DNA of 64,000 bases from Bacteroidota bacterium (GTDB taxonomy: Bacteria > Bacteroidota > Ignavibacteria > UBA10030 > UBA8401): the NCBI GenBank assembly GCA_035506275.1, contig DATJPT010000003.1:1-64000 (forward strand), given 5' to 3'. A program made the position numbers and the translations under genes. The notes under the pieces are model-generated. The model saw only the letters and a program-made list of their open reading frames with translations. It was not told where the DNA came from and ran no database searches. This document shows, piece by piece, positions 43,455 through 52,214 of the stretch. Numbering within the stretch: the first letter of the stretch is position 1; the number at the start of each line of letters is the position of its first letter.

Positions 43455-45647
43455 TCACATTGTTTCCGAGAGTCCGATGTAGATCATTCGGCCGATGGAG
43501 GGAATGATGCCCGGACCAGGATACTCGTCGGTTCTCATCGTGAAATAAGCGGCATCGGTGAGATTGTTCACCCCCAACCTAAATTCATATTTTGCAACTT
43601 TATAGGTTGCGGACAGATCGATGACCCCATACGATGGGATTGTCCCCACCAATCCGTCGGAAGAAAACTTGGCATCGCCGGGGTCGCTGAAGCAGAGCGA
43701 TGTGTACGAGTATTGGAGGTTCATGGAAAAGCCTCTGTAGCTGTAATCGAGCCCGACACGCTCAACGTACTTCGGCGCGTAGGGGACAGAGTTGCCCGAG
43801 TATTCGCCGGAAGTATACCGCGCGTCCGTGTAGGCGAACGAATTGTAAATGCCCAATCTTCCAAAATCATCGTTCGGAATGATGCCTCCGAGAAGATTCA
43901 TTTCGATATACGTTTCGGCGCCTTTGTGGTCGTCCACTCCGGTGTTGGTTTCAAATTGGTATACCGCCGTATCTTCCCTTTGCTCGACAATGCCGATGTC
44001 GTTTCTAACGTGCATGTAGAACAAGCTTATGTCAAAATTAAGGAAGCTGTCGATCGTCCCCCGGTACCCGATGTCGGCATTGTTTGAAGAAGCATCTTTC
44101 AGATGCTGATCGATGCGGGCGATGGTGCCGAACGGCGTCAGATCATCGTAGGTCACCGGCCGGTATGACTGGCTAACGTTGGCATACAGTTCGCCGGCAT
44201 CATAAATTTTCAACTGGGATCCAATTGACCCAAGAAAGAATGTTCTCGAATGGCTTTCGTTGGCAACAGTGACATACGGTTGATCAAGGTCTCCATCCTC
44301 GTTCTCGGCATACCCGTTAGCTGTCGTGTTCAGGTATTCGAATCGCAACGCCGGCGTGACACTTAACGCGTCGCCGATTCTGAAAATATTTTGAATGTAT
44401 GGAGCGATGTTTGTGGTGTAGAAATCCATGTCCTGTCCCCACGGCGAAACGGTTGTCAGGTCGAAATCCGATCCGGTCGTTCCGTCGGCGCCGTCCTTTC
44501 TTATGAGATGAGAATATGCATAACGAACGCCGAAAGAGAAGGTGTGCCCCTGATCGAAGAGATGATAGTTCGACAAAAGCCTGAGTTCGGTGGTGAATGT
44601 ATTAAAAAATTCTTCCTCAACTTCGCGCGGTGCGTACGTGAGGTTTGCCATAATGGTATCGGGGACGTACGCCGGCACATCTTCATTCCTCCAAACAAGA
44701 TTGCGCTGACTGGAAAGATACGACGAAACAAGGTTGAGGGAAGTGTTGTCGTTTATTCTATAATCAATGTGAGAGGCGAGAATGTTCCACGGGCTGTTGA
44801 GCCAATTCCTGCTGCGAAGCGAACCCTGCGGGTTTGCGTAGAACATCGAATCGTTCTCGCCGCCGGGCATTTGAATAAGGTTGCGCAAGATCGTGTACTC
44901 CAATCCGACGTGCAGCCTTTCGGAAGCGTCATACTTCACGCTTCCGTACCCCGACCACTGCGTTTGCTGCGAGTTTTCTCTCCATCCCTGAATGCGCCGG
45001 TATTGCAGAAAACCGTAATACTTGAAATCACCGTCGGTTCCACCGATGGAATTGAAACTGTTGAAGAGCCCGTAGCTTCCCGCAGTTTGAGAGGAATTGA
45101 TTTGCAGCGGATCCGGCCCGCCGTCCTTCAGTTCATAATTTACCACGCCCCCGAGCTGCGGGCCGAATGCGAGCGCAGAGCCGTCCTCCAAAATAGTAAT
45201 GTTGTTGACCGCTTCCATCGGCGGAAGGTAGTACGATTCATTGTAGCCGTACAGGTCGGCGGAAATGTTATATCCGTTCTGCCGGGTGTTCGTCTCGATG
45301 CTTTGGTACGGATTGAATCCGCGAAAGCCGATTCCGTTCGCAGTGAATCCTCCCATTTCATTTTCGGTAATGTCGATCCCCGGGATCCGTCCGAGAATCT
45401 GCCGGGTGTTGTTGATCGCCTTGTTGGCATCGAGGCTGTCGATCTCGAGCACTTCGTTCTTCATCCCGGCGTAGATGATGCCGCGTGAATAGTCTTTCAT
45501 CTGGCCGATCCCGTCCATGCTTTTGTAGGCCGGGACAAGAACTTCCCCCATGACGTACGTCGAGTCCGCTGTTGAGAATTGAGCGAGAGAAAAGTGTGGG
45601 ATGGTAAGGATGAAAAGGACGAGGAGAAATCCACGCGGCACGGTCAT
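43455..45647 (-). CDS. TonB-dependent outer-membrane receptor
   Basis: Imports a ligand, here probably a ferric chelate, through the outer membrane using TonB energy. I chose the ATG at 45647: it follows CAGGAG and opens a signal peptide (MTVPRGFLLVLFILTIPHFSLAQ), unlike the longer frame from 45929. 730 residues: a plug domain (about 45-165, INNTRQILGRIPGIDITENEMGGFTANGIGFRGFNPYQS) and a 22-strand-type barrel ending IPSIGRMIYIGLSE. There is no carboxypeptidase-like N-terminal extension, so it is not SusC. It lies beside fur-feo, which suggests iron as the cargo; this is inference. The last residue is Met rather than the usual aromatic. Confidence 0.9.
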   Translation of the reverse strand: MTVPRGFLLVLFILTIPHFSLAQFSTADSTYVMGEVLVPAYKSMDGIGQMKDYSRGIIYAGMKNEVLEIDSLDANKAINNTRQILGRIPGIDITENEMGGFTANGIGFRGFNPYQSIETNTRQNGYNISADLYGYNESYYLPPMEAVNNITILEDGSALAFGPQLGGVVNYELKDGGPDPLQINSSQTAGSYGLFNSFNSIGGTDGDFKYYGFLQYRRIQGWRENSQQTQWSGYGSVKYDASERLHVGLEYTILRNLIQMPGGENDSMFYANPQGSLRSRNWLNSPWNILASHIDYRINDNTSLNLVSSYLSSQRNLVWRNEDVPAYVPDTIMANLTYAPREVEEEFFNTFTTELRLLSNYHLFDQGHTFSFGVRYAYSHLIRKDGADGTTGSDFDLTTVSPWGQDMDFYTTNIAPYIQNIFRIGDALSVTPALRFEYLNTTANGYAENEDGDLDQPYVTVANESHSRTFFLGSIGSQLKIYDAGELYANVSQSYRPVTYDDLTPFGTIARIDQHLKDASSNNADIGYRGTIDSFLNFDISLFYMHVRNDIGIVEQREDTAVYQFETNTGVDDHKGAETYIEMNLLGGIIPNDDFGRLGIYNSFAYTDARYTSGEYSGNSVPYAPKYVERVGLDYSYRGFSMNLQYSYTSLCFSDPGDAKFSSDGLVGTIPSYGVIDLSATYKVAKYEFRLGVNNLTDAAYFTMRTDEYPGPGIIPSIGRMIYIGLSETM

Positions 45648-45816
45648 GAAGCGCTCCTGGCAATTGGTTTGGAGCGTATTCGTGTTGACAAACCATCGCT
45701 TCTTCCGTACATTAAAAACGAGAGGGGTGTGCACAACGCGCTCCTTTTGATCTGATGCATTGCCGTTGACCTTTGGCGAGGAAGCGGCAGTGCATTTTTT
45801 TTGTATGGTTTTTACT

Positions 45817-45975
45817 TCAAGATTTTTTTGGCGGAACAGCAGATTCGGCGCATCCGCAATCGGCGGCGCAGCCGTTGAGTCGGGACCGTTTTCGCTTTTG
45901 GATCTGATTCCGAACCAAGAGCACGGCACTCAAAGCTACAATCGACAAAGAAACTATTTGCTGCCAGTCACCCAT
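45817..45975 (-). CDS. FeoB-associated Cys-rich membrane protein
   Basis: 52 residues: one membrane helix (IVSLSIVALSAVLLV, about 7-21), a basic stretch (RNQIQKRKRSR) and a Cys-rich tail NGCAADCGCAES. This is the pattern of the small Cys-rich proteins encoded after feoB. It starts at 45975, three bases after the feoB stop, with an AGGAT site within feoB. The role is thought to be support of the FeoB ferrous iron transporter; metal binding by the four-Cys tail is inference. A longer in-frame start at 46116 lies wholly inside feoB and is unlikely. Confidence 0.82.
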   Translation of the reverse strand: MGDWQQIVSLSIVALSAVLLVRNQIQKRKRSRLNGCAADCGCAESAVPPKKS

Positions 45976-45977
45976 CG

Positions 45978-48092
45978 TTATCCTGCGATCAAAAGGCCGG
46001 CCCGGTAAACAATGAACGTTCCCACATACGCAAGCGCCGACATATACCCCATCTGAAACAGCGGCCATTTCCATCCGTTTGTTTCCCGCCGCATCACGGC
46101 AAATGTCGACATACACTGCATTGCAAGCACATAATACACCATCAGGCAGATCGCTGTCAATGCGGTAAAAGCGGGGAGTCCGGTGGCAGGATTGATGTCT
46201 TTATGGAGGTGCTCCTGCAGCGACATAATGCCGCTTTCCTGTTTCGCGTCTCTGATGTTGTAGATCGTTCCGAGCGTGCTCACAAAAACTTCGCGCTGCA
46301 AAATGGACCCGATCAGGCCGATGCCGATCTTCCAATCGAACCCAAGCGGCTTGATCGCCGGCTCGATGAAATGCCCCGCCCGACCGGCGAAGCTTCTGTC
46401 CAGGCTTTCCGATGCGGAAGCATTTTCCGTTTTCGGGTATGTCGCGAGGAACCACAAAACTATTGAGACGCCGAGGATGATCGTGCCGGCTCGTTTCAGA
46501 AACAGGGCCGACCGTTCCCACATATGGAGCAGCACAGACTTCAACGACGGCATTTTATACGGCGGGAGTTCCATGATGAACGCCGGAGTTTCGCTCCGCA
46601 GCAACGTTTTCTTGAAAAACCATGCCATGACCAGCGCGGCGGTCAGTCCGAGAAGATACATCGATACGAGCGTGAGGCCCGGGAGCGAAAATACTCCGAA
46701 CATACGCTTTTGTGGAATGAATGCCGCGATCATCAGCGCGTAGACGGGAAGCCGTGCGCTGCAGCTGACGAGAGGTGCAACAAGCATTGTCACAAGGCGG
46801 TCCTTCCGGTTCTCGATCGTTCTTGTTGCCATGATCCCGGGGATCGCGCATGCAAACGAGCTGAGGAGAGGGATGAATGACTTTCCGTGCAGTCCTACCT
46901 TGCTCATAGTCCGGTCCATGATGAACGCTGCCCGCGCCATGTACCCGGTGTCCTCAAGGAATCCGATGAACAGGAACAAGAAAAGGATCTGCGGGAGGAA
47001 TGTCACCACGGCGCCGACGCCGGCGATCGCTCCGTCGATCAGCAGGTTTCGCAGGTCGCCGGCGGGCAACACCTGCATGATCTGTGCATCGATCCAATTA
47101 ATGCCGTCGCCGATCAGAAGCATCGGCACATTGGCCCACGAAAAGATCGCCTGGAACATCACCGCCATCAGGCCGATGAAGATTGCGAAGCCCCATATTC
47201 GGTGCGTAAGCACTCGGTCGATCTTGTCGCTTGTCGTATTCTCATTGCGTCGTTGGGCGACGACGGCAGAGGTGCAGACGCGCTTGATCCATTCGTACCG
47301 CGATTCAACGACGACCGAGTTTCGGTCGATGCCGAGCCTTTCTAAATTGGCGTGATCTTTCTTTACGTGGTCGAGCAATTCGGGAGCGTACCGATCGTTG
47401 TGCTCGGAGAGCGCCGCGGAAGATGTTAACAGGACGATCGCTTCATGGAAGGCAAGAGGCTCGGCAAGATGATGCAACGTCTGCAGCATCCCCTTGAGCT
47501 CATCGCATTCGCGCTGGACGGGTTCCGGGAGGATCCATTGGCGCGATTTTTCGGACGGTTCGACGGTGCCGGCGATCGCGGATTTCAACGCATCAATCCC
47601 GATCGATTTGCTTCCGACGGTCGGAACAATCCTCACTCCGAGCTCGGCGGATAATTTCTGCACATCGATGGTCAGCCCCGCCCGTTCGGCAACATCGATC
47701 ATATTCAAGGCGATGACGATCGGGAGGCGGTTGTCGATAATCTGGCTTATCAGGTAGAGATTCCGTTCGAGGTTGCTTGCGTCGACGACGCAGACGACGA
47801 GTTCCGGCAGGGGAGTGTGGTCGACGCGGCCGAGCAGGACGTCGGTCGCCACGCGTTCATCGGGAGAATTTGCCGTGAGACTGTAGGTGCCGGGGAGGTC
47901 GAGCAGGATCGCTTCGCTGCCGTCGTCAAAAACAATTCTTCCTTCCTTCTTTTCGACCGTCACGCCGGGATAATTCCCAACCTTCTGGCGAAGGCCGGTG
48001 AGCGCGTTGAAGATCGTTGTCTTCCCCGCATTCGGGTTTCCGATGATGGCGATGTGACGAACCCGCGTTTCGGTATGAAGGGAATTGATCAT
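45978..48092 (-). CDS. feoB: Ferrous iron transporter FeoB
   Basis: 704 residues. The N-terminal G domain has G1 GNPNAGKT (18-25), switch NYPGVTVEKKEG, G3 LLDLPGTYSL, and G4 NMID. A helical GDI-like region precedes two Gate domains with about eight to ten membrane helices, containing the conserved Cys regions VSCSARLPVYALMIAAF and FACAIPGIMATRTIENRKDR. It takes up Fe2+ across the inner membrane. Overlaps feoA by ATGA. Confidence 0.97.
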   Translation of the reverse strand: MINSLHTETRVRHIAIIGNPNAGKTTIFNALTGLRQKVGNYPGVTVEKKEGRIVFDDGSEAILLDLPGTYSLTANSPDERVATDVLLGRVDHTPLPELVVCVVDASNLERNLYLISQIIDNRLPIVIALNMIDVAERAGLTIDVQKLSAELGVRIVPTVGSKSIGIDALKSAIAGTVEPSEKSRQWILPEPVQRECDELKGMLQTLHHLAEPLAFHEAIVLLTSSAALSEHNDRYAPELLDHVKKDHANLERLGIDRNSVVVESRYEWIKRVCTSAVVAQRRNENTTSDKIDRVLTHRIWGFAIFIGLMAVMFQAIFSWANVPMLLIGDGINWIDAQIMQVLPAGDLRNLLIDGAIAGVGAVVTFLPQILFLFLFIGFLEDTGYMARAAFIMDRTMSKVGLHGKSFIPLLSSFACAIPGIMATRTIENRKDRLVTMLVAPLVSCSARLPVYALMIAAFIPQKRMFGVFSLPGLTLVSMYLLGLTAALVMAWFFKKTLLRSETPAFIMELPPYKMPSLKSVLLHMWERSALFLKRAGTIILGVSIVLWFLATYPKTENASASESLDRSFAGRAGHFIEPAIKPLGFDWKIGIGLIGSILQREVFVSTLGTIYNIRDAKQESGIMSLQEHLHKDINPATGLPAFTALTAICLMVYYVLAMQCMSTFAVMRRETNGWKWPLFQMGYMSALAYVGTFIVYRAGLLIAG

Positions 48093-48331
48093 GCCGGTTT
48101 CTTATTGACGATGACCGATTCGGCTTCGACCCGCCGGAGCGAGAGACGGTAGCCTCGGACCGAGATCTCGATCGGGTCTCCCATCGGCGCAAAGCGGATC
48201 AGTTCAATATCCGTTCCTCTTGTTAGTCCCATCTCGAGAAGACGCTGCCTGATCGATGAAGCGGCCGAGTCGACGTGTTCGATCGTCCCTTGTTCCCCCG
48301 GACGGAGAGCGTTGAGCGTGATGCGCGGCAT
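48089..48331 (-). CDS. feoA: FeoA domain protein (proximal to feoB)
   Basis: 80 residues of the SH3-like FeoA fold: LNALRPGEQGTIEHVDSAASSIRQRLLEMGLTRGTDIELIRFAPMGDPIEISVRGYRLSLRRVEAESV. This is the canonical FeoA with the RLLEMG and GDP signature. It probably binds FeoB and modulates iron transport. Coupled to feoB and preceded by a second feoA. Confidence 0.95.
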   Translation of the reverse strand: MPRITLNALRPGEQGTIEHVDSAASSIRQRLLEMGLTRGTDIELIRFAPMGDPIEISVRGYRLSLRRVEAESVIVNKKPA

Positions 48332-48334
48332 GGC

Positions 48335-48571
48335 TTACTCGAACGGTGAAACGATAATATCGTCCGCGAGCGTCTGGTTCAATCCGATTCGCGTATTGCA
48401 CACTTCGCAGATGAGATTTCCTTCCGCGTTGACGACGAGGCGGACAACGGCATTTTCGCAGAAGCCCATTTCGCGAAGTCGGAAGGAGACATCCGGCTTC
48501 GATTGAAGCTGATGGATCCGGACGTACCGTCCGGCAGGTATTTCAGAAAGCGATGTGGTGAAATCACTCAT
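48335..48571 (-). CDS. feoA: FeoA domain protein (second, divergent)
   Basis: 78 residues with the FeoA pattern (IPAGRYVRIHQLQSKPDVSFRLREMGFCENAVVRLVVNAEGNLICEVCNTRIGLNQTLADDIIV). It differs from the first copy in carrying three cysteines and NLICEV in place of the GDP loop. Two tandem FeoA proteins are common in this lineage. It lies between fur and the canonical feoA with gaps of 3-6 bases. Confidence 0.92.
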   Translation of the reverse strand: MSDFTTSLSEIPAGRYVRIHQLQSKPDVSFRLREMGFCENAVVRLVVNAEGNLICEVCNTRIGLNQTLADDIIVSPFE

Positions 48572-48577
48572 ACTGTT

Positions 48578-49018
48578 CTATCCCTTTTCCTGGCACTTCT
48601 TACATACTCCAAAAATTTGCAGCGTTGAACTTTGGGGCTTGAATGAATTTTCTTTACAAACATCTGTCTGAATTTTTGAAAGTCTATCGCTGACGAACTC
48701 GATAATATCTCCGCATTCAAGACAGATCAAATGATCGTGATGCGGGCGGCCGAATGCTTTCTCGTATCTCGAGTGATTTTCCCCGAAGCGGTATTTTGAG
48801 ATCAGCCCGCAATCCTGGAGCAGCTCGAGTGTGTTGTAGACCGTCGCGCGCGAAACCTTCGAACCGTTGGACTTCATCTGCAGAAACAGTCCGTCGGCAT
48901 CGAAGTGACCATCATTACTCATGATCGATTCCAGAACCTGGAACCGCTCCGGTGTGATCCTGAAACTTCCCGCCTTCAGATACTTTGTAAAACTGTCTTT
49001 TGCCGCTTCAATATCCAT
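48578..49018 (-). CDS. fur: Fur-family iron-responsive repressor
   Basis: 146 residues from the ATG at 49018, which follows AAGGTG with good spacing; a GTG at 49030 would add four residues. N-terminal winged helix (FRITPERFQVLESIMSNDGHFDADGLF and SKVSRATVYNTLELL), metal-binding HHDH (FGRPHHDHLIC), structural zinc pair CLECG and a C-terminal CKKC. It heads the fur-feoA-feoA-feoB operon, so it is probably autoregulated and controls iron uptake. Zur or PerR specificity cannot be fully excluded, but the neighbours argue for iron. Confidence 0.92.
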   Translation of the reverse strand: MDIEAAKDSFTKYLKAGSFRITPERFQVLESIMSNDGHFDADGLFLQMKSNGSKVSRATVYNTLELLQDCGLISKYRFGENHSRYEKAFGRPHHDHLICLECGDIIEFVSDRLSKIQTDVCKENSFKPQSSTLQIFGVCKKCQEKG

Positions 49019-49080
49019 GAAACTGAACACCTTATTGATTCGGATACATAACTTATCGTCAAAATCCGTACCAATAATTT

Positions 49081-49101
49081 TATTTAGACTTAATCTAAAT
49101 A
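49081..49101. promoter_or_regulatory. Candidate Fur/metalloregulator operator
   Basis: Inverted repeat TATTTAGA-N5-TCTAAATA with perfect 8-base arms, 63 bases upstream of the fur start codon and in the intergenic region shared with the divergent SDR gene. The AT-rich palindrome resembles metal-responsive Fur/DtxR-class sites. Assignment to Fur rests on position. Confidence 0.6.
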
Positions 49102-49165
49102 AATATAAGGATGATATTCAGATGAGTCAACAAAAATCTTTGAAATTGTGCTGAATTCGTAAATT

Positions 49166-49180
49166 GGACTAAATTAGTCC
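49166..49180. promoter_or_regulatory. Candidate Rrf2 (IscR/NsrR)-type operator
   Basis: GGACTAAATTAGTCC is a perfect 7-1-7 palindrome, and its core GACTAAATTAGTC fits the IscR type-1 core GACTRWWWYAGTC. It lies between fur and the SDR gene. Fur-family proteins also use 7-1-7 geometry, so the cognate regulator is not settled. Confidence 0.5.
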
Positions 49181-49299
49181 TGGTTTGTCCAAATAATTTG
49201 ATTGCAGACTGACCATATAATTTGTATATTTGTTAAGAAAAATCTCGCAGAATTTGGAAAATGCAAACCAACCAATTGAAGAGGGAAAACGAAGGAAAA

Positions 49300-50061
49300 A
49301 TGGTCATTGACTTAGAAAATCAGGTTGCAATCATCACAGGCGGCTCCAGGGGGATAGGTGCTTCGGCGGCAATAACGCTGGCGAAGGCGGGGGCAAACAT
49401 CGTCTTCACCTACAATAACAACGAAAAGGCGGCTGAAGAAGTGCGCGATGAGATCGTTTCGTTGGGGCGGAAGTGTATCATGATGAAGGCCAATGTCTCA
49501 AAGCCAAAGAACGCAAAAAAGGTGGCAGAAAAGGCTATTCAAAAATTCGGACAGATCGATATTCTCGTAAATAACGCCGGCATATGGACGTACGGCGAAA
49601 TCGGGAAGATCACAGAAGAGATCTGGCACGAGACAATGGAAATTAATCTCGACGGCACGTTTTACATGATCAACGCGGTCGTTCCGTACATGAAAAAACG
49701 CCATTTTGGGAAGATCATAAACCTCTCAAGTACTGCCGGGCAACGGGGGGAGGCATTCCATTCGCACTATGCAGCGACAAAAGGGGCAATAATTTCACTT
49801 ACCAAATCGCTTTCGACGGAACTTGGTGTCTATAATATCAACGTTAACAGCGTTGCGCCGGGATGGGTGAAGACCGATATGAGCATGGAGGTGCTGCGGA
49901 ATCCGAGATTCGTGGATGAAGTGGTGAAAGGGATTCCGCTGGGCAGAATTCCCTCCGGCGACGACATTGCGGGACCGATCTTGTTTTTGGCCTCCGACCT
50001 TGCGAGACACATTACAGGGGAGATCCTTAACGTCAACGGCGGCAGTGTTCTGGTGGGGTGA
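49300..50061 (+). CDS. Short-chain dehydrogenase/reductase, FabG-like
   Basis: 253 residues from the ATG at 49300 (preceded by GAAGGA); an alternative ATG at 49261 adds 13 residues. The NAD(P) motif TGGSRGIG (about 12-19), NNAG (about 89-92), catalytic Ser in LSSTAGQRG, and YAATK (Tyr/Lys pair) are intact, with VAPGWVKTDMS and a C-terminal GGSVLVG. Most similar in pattern to 3-oxoacyl-ACP reductases, but isolated from fatty-acid genes, so the substrate is open. Two operator-like palindromes lie upstream. Confidence 0.92.
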   Translation: MVIDLENQVAIITGGSRGIGASAAITLAKAGANIVFTYNNNEKAAEEVRDEIVSLGRKCIMMKANVSKPKNAKKVAEKAIQKFGQIDILVNNAGIWTYGEIGKITEEIWHETMEINLDGTFYMINAVVPYMKKRHFGKIINLSSTAGQRGEAFHSHYAATKGAIISLTKSLSTELGVYNINVNSVAPGWVKTDMSMEVLRNPRFVDEVVKGIPLGRIPSGDDIAGPILFLASDLARHITGEILNVNGGSVLVG

Positions 50062-50071
50062 ACTCTCTTCA

Positions 50072-50920
50072 ATGATCGGCCAGGCATCGAAGCAGATGAG
50101 AAGAGCCAATTTTTCCTTCTTTTTCTTTGCAGCGGTTCTTCTCGTATTGATGGTCGTTGCGCTGCTGGACCGCGCCGGCGTGCCATCTCAATTTTACGTT
50201 TGGGAAATTAAGATCGATCTAAAACCGATCCTTTTCTTTGGTCTCTGTTATTTTTTCGCAAAGAAGTATTCTGTGCAGATCGGCCGGATCAATAGCCAGG
50301 TCTGGAAGTGGAGTTGGAAAGTAAACCTCCTCGCCTTTTTTTCGCCGGTTTTTCTTTGCGGAACGGTCATTTTAGCTGGGCTTATATCGAAGGGGATTGT
50401 ATACCAAGGAGTTGACAACGCAGCGACTTTCCTGCTCGGAATCCTTATCGACATTCCGGCATTTTTTTTCTTTTCTGCGACGACGCTTCTTTTAGAAGAA
50501 ATAGTTTTCAGAGGATACGTTTTTCATTATATCTCATCTGAACGCAGCTTCATCGCTGCGGTGCTCTTAACTTCAGCTCTATGGGGATTGCTTTTTTATG
50601 TCAATTTTTTTGATGTCCGGCAATTGAGTTTTTCGTCGATCGCAGGCGGATTCATATATTTAGTGTCGATCGGGTTTGTTTGCTCTTCGCTGTTTTACTA
50701 TTCGCGGTCAATATGGTCGAGTTATTCGTTCCGGGTTGGCCTAGCGACGTTTCTCATTCCCCTCTTATGCGGAAAGCTGGATGACGCAAATTCCTTCTTC
50801 GTTTCAGGCCTTTCCCCATTTTCCAACAGTGGAATTATCCTTTCTTCGTTAAACTTCATTTTTGCCGCATGCATATTTAAGGCCTCGAAGCCTCAAATTA
50901 AGCCGCAATTTAGCGTTTAA
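50072..50920 (+). CDS. CPBP-family (Abi-like) membrane protein, histidines missing
   Basis: 282 residues from the ATG at 50072, about eight membrane segments. The CPBP motif 1 is present as LLEEIVFRGYVF, but the motif 2 His (normally FxxxH) reads LWGLLFYVNFF, and the motif 3 HxxxN/D at the end is also absent (WSSYSFRVGLATFLIP). It is therefore a CPBP fold with a probably disabled metalloprotease site. It starts ten bases after the SDR stop. Function unknown. Confidence 0.72.
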   Translation: MIGQASKQMRRANFSFFFFAAVLLVLMVVALLDRAGVPSQFYVWEIKIDLKPILFFGLCYFFAKKYSVQIGRINSQVWKWSWKVNLLAFFSPVFLCGTVILAGLISKGIVYQGVDNAATFLLGILIDIPAFFFFSATTLLLEEIVFRGYVFHYISSERSFIAAVLLTSALWGLLFYVNFFDVRQLSFSSIAGGFIYLVSIGFVCSSLFYYSRSIWSSYSFRVGLATFLIPLLCGKLDDANSFFVSGLSPFSNSGIILSSLNFIFAACIFKASKPQIKPQFSV

Positions 50921-51046
50921 TTTTGACAATTCCCATACCCCCTAAAACAGAGTATTTTGGCAAGTTTTTCCTTGACTCTAAGGCAAAATTTTGCTTTCTT
51001 ATGCCCAGAAAGAGTTAAGTTAATCCTTAAAAGCAAAAGACTAACA

Positions 51047-52159
51047 ATGGCCTCTAAATCGAAGTATTTGAAAGGAAAAGCTATTGTTCCCGAGCCGATG
51101 GCAAAAAACGCCAAAATCGTGGAAATTGTTGATTCTTATTTCCAGGCGTATAATGCGGGTCGTCTTCGCGAGGCATGCCAGCTCTTTGTCACACGATACC
51201 TGGCTCCGGAGGTGACAGTTGGCATGACAATCACAGGGGCTTTAACACCGGCCGGTTTAGGGGGTTCATGCATTGTTCCCCTCATGAAGGCTGGTTTTGT
51301 TGATTGGATCGTAAGCACCGGAGCAAACTTATATCACGATACTCATTTTGCGATTGGAAAGACGCTCCACCAAGGAAGTCCATTTATCGATGACAGGGTG
51401 CTCCGGCGCGAAGGAGTGATTCGAATTTACGATATCTTATTCGAGTATGATGTTCTCCTGTCAACTGATGCTTTTTATCGAAAGATCATCATGTCGCCGG
51501 AGTTTCAAAAACCGCTGAGTACGGCCGAATTTCATTACAAGGTCGGCAAATATGTTTATGAGCGGGAGAAGGCGCTTGGGATAAAAAGAAGCAGTGTGCT
51601 GGCATCTGCCTACAAATTCGGCGTCCCGATCTACACTTCTTCTCCGGGAGACAGTTCGATCGGCATGAACGTCGCGGAGCAGCAGCTCGCCGGGAACAAG
51701 CTGAATTTCGACACGCTTGCCGATGTGAATGAAACGGCGTCGATTGTATTCAACGCGAAGAGGACCGGCGGCAAAAGCGCGGTATTGATCTTCGGCGGCG
51801 GTTCGCCGAAGAACTTCATTCTGCAAACTGAGCCGCAGATTCAGGAAGTGCTAGGAATTGAAGAAAAAGGGCATGACTACTTCATCCAGATTACAGATGC
51901 CCGTCCCGACACTGGCGGCCTTTCCGGTGCGACCCCTTCCGAAGCTGTCAGCTGGGGGAAAATTGATCCCGACAAGCTGCCGGACACCGTGGTTGCTTAC
52001 CTGGATTCTACTGTTGCCATGCCAATACTTACGGCCTATGCTCTGGCAAAGCACAAGCCGCGAAAGCTAAAACGGCTTGTCGAGCACAGAGTTGAGAATC
52101 TTGAGAAGCTGAAAAAGGAATATTTCAGGGTGAAGGATAAGCGAAAATACGCAACGTAA
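51047..52159 (+). CDS. Deoxyhypusine synthase-like protein
   Basis: 370 residues from the ATG at 51047. The fold is recognisable from the NAD-binding segments ([76 protein letters not shown]). Lys305 in AVSWGKI corresponds to the lysine that forms the covalent butylimine intermediate in eukaryotic deoxyhypusine synthase, so catalytic capacity is likely. Bacteria lack eIF5A, and some bacterial relatives make homospermidine or act on polyamines; which applies here is unknown. The next gene encodes a Lys-rich H1-like protein. Confidence 0.9.
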   Translation: MASKSKYLKGKAIVPEPMAKNAKIVEIVDSYFQAYNAGRLREACQLFVTRYLAPEVTVGMTITGALTPAGLGGSCIVPLMKAGFVDWIVSTGANLYHDTHFAIGKTLHQGSPFIDDRVLRREGVIRIYDILFEYDVLLSTDAFYRKIIMSPEFQKPLSTAEFHYKVGKYVYEREKALGIKRSSVLASAYKFGVPIYTSSPGDSSIGMNVAEQQLAGNKLNFDTLADVNETASIVFNAKRTGGKSAVLIFGGGSPKNFILQTEPQIQEVLGIEEKGHDYFIQITDARPDTGGLSGATPSEAVSWGKIDPDKLPDTVVAYLDSTVAMPILTAYALAKHKPRKLKRLVEHRVENLEKLKKEYFRVKDKRKYAT

Positions 52160-52214
52160 TTAAGAACGCGCCGGAGTCGGTCCGGCACATTATTAACTTA
52201 TTGAGGAGGTATCA

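Noticed and set aside
44391-45488. 365-codon plus-strand open frame
   Set aside because: Antisense to the TonB-dependent receptor.
45648-45929. 94-residue N-terminal extension of the TonB-dependent receptor
   Set aside because: The internal ATG at 45647 has a strong ribosome site and opens a clear signal peptide; the extension would bury it.
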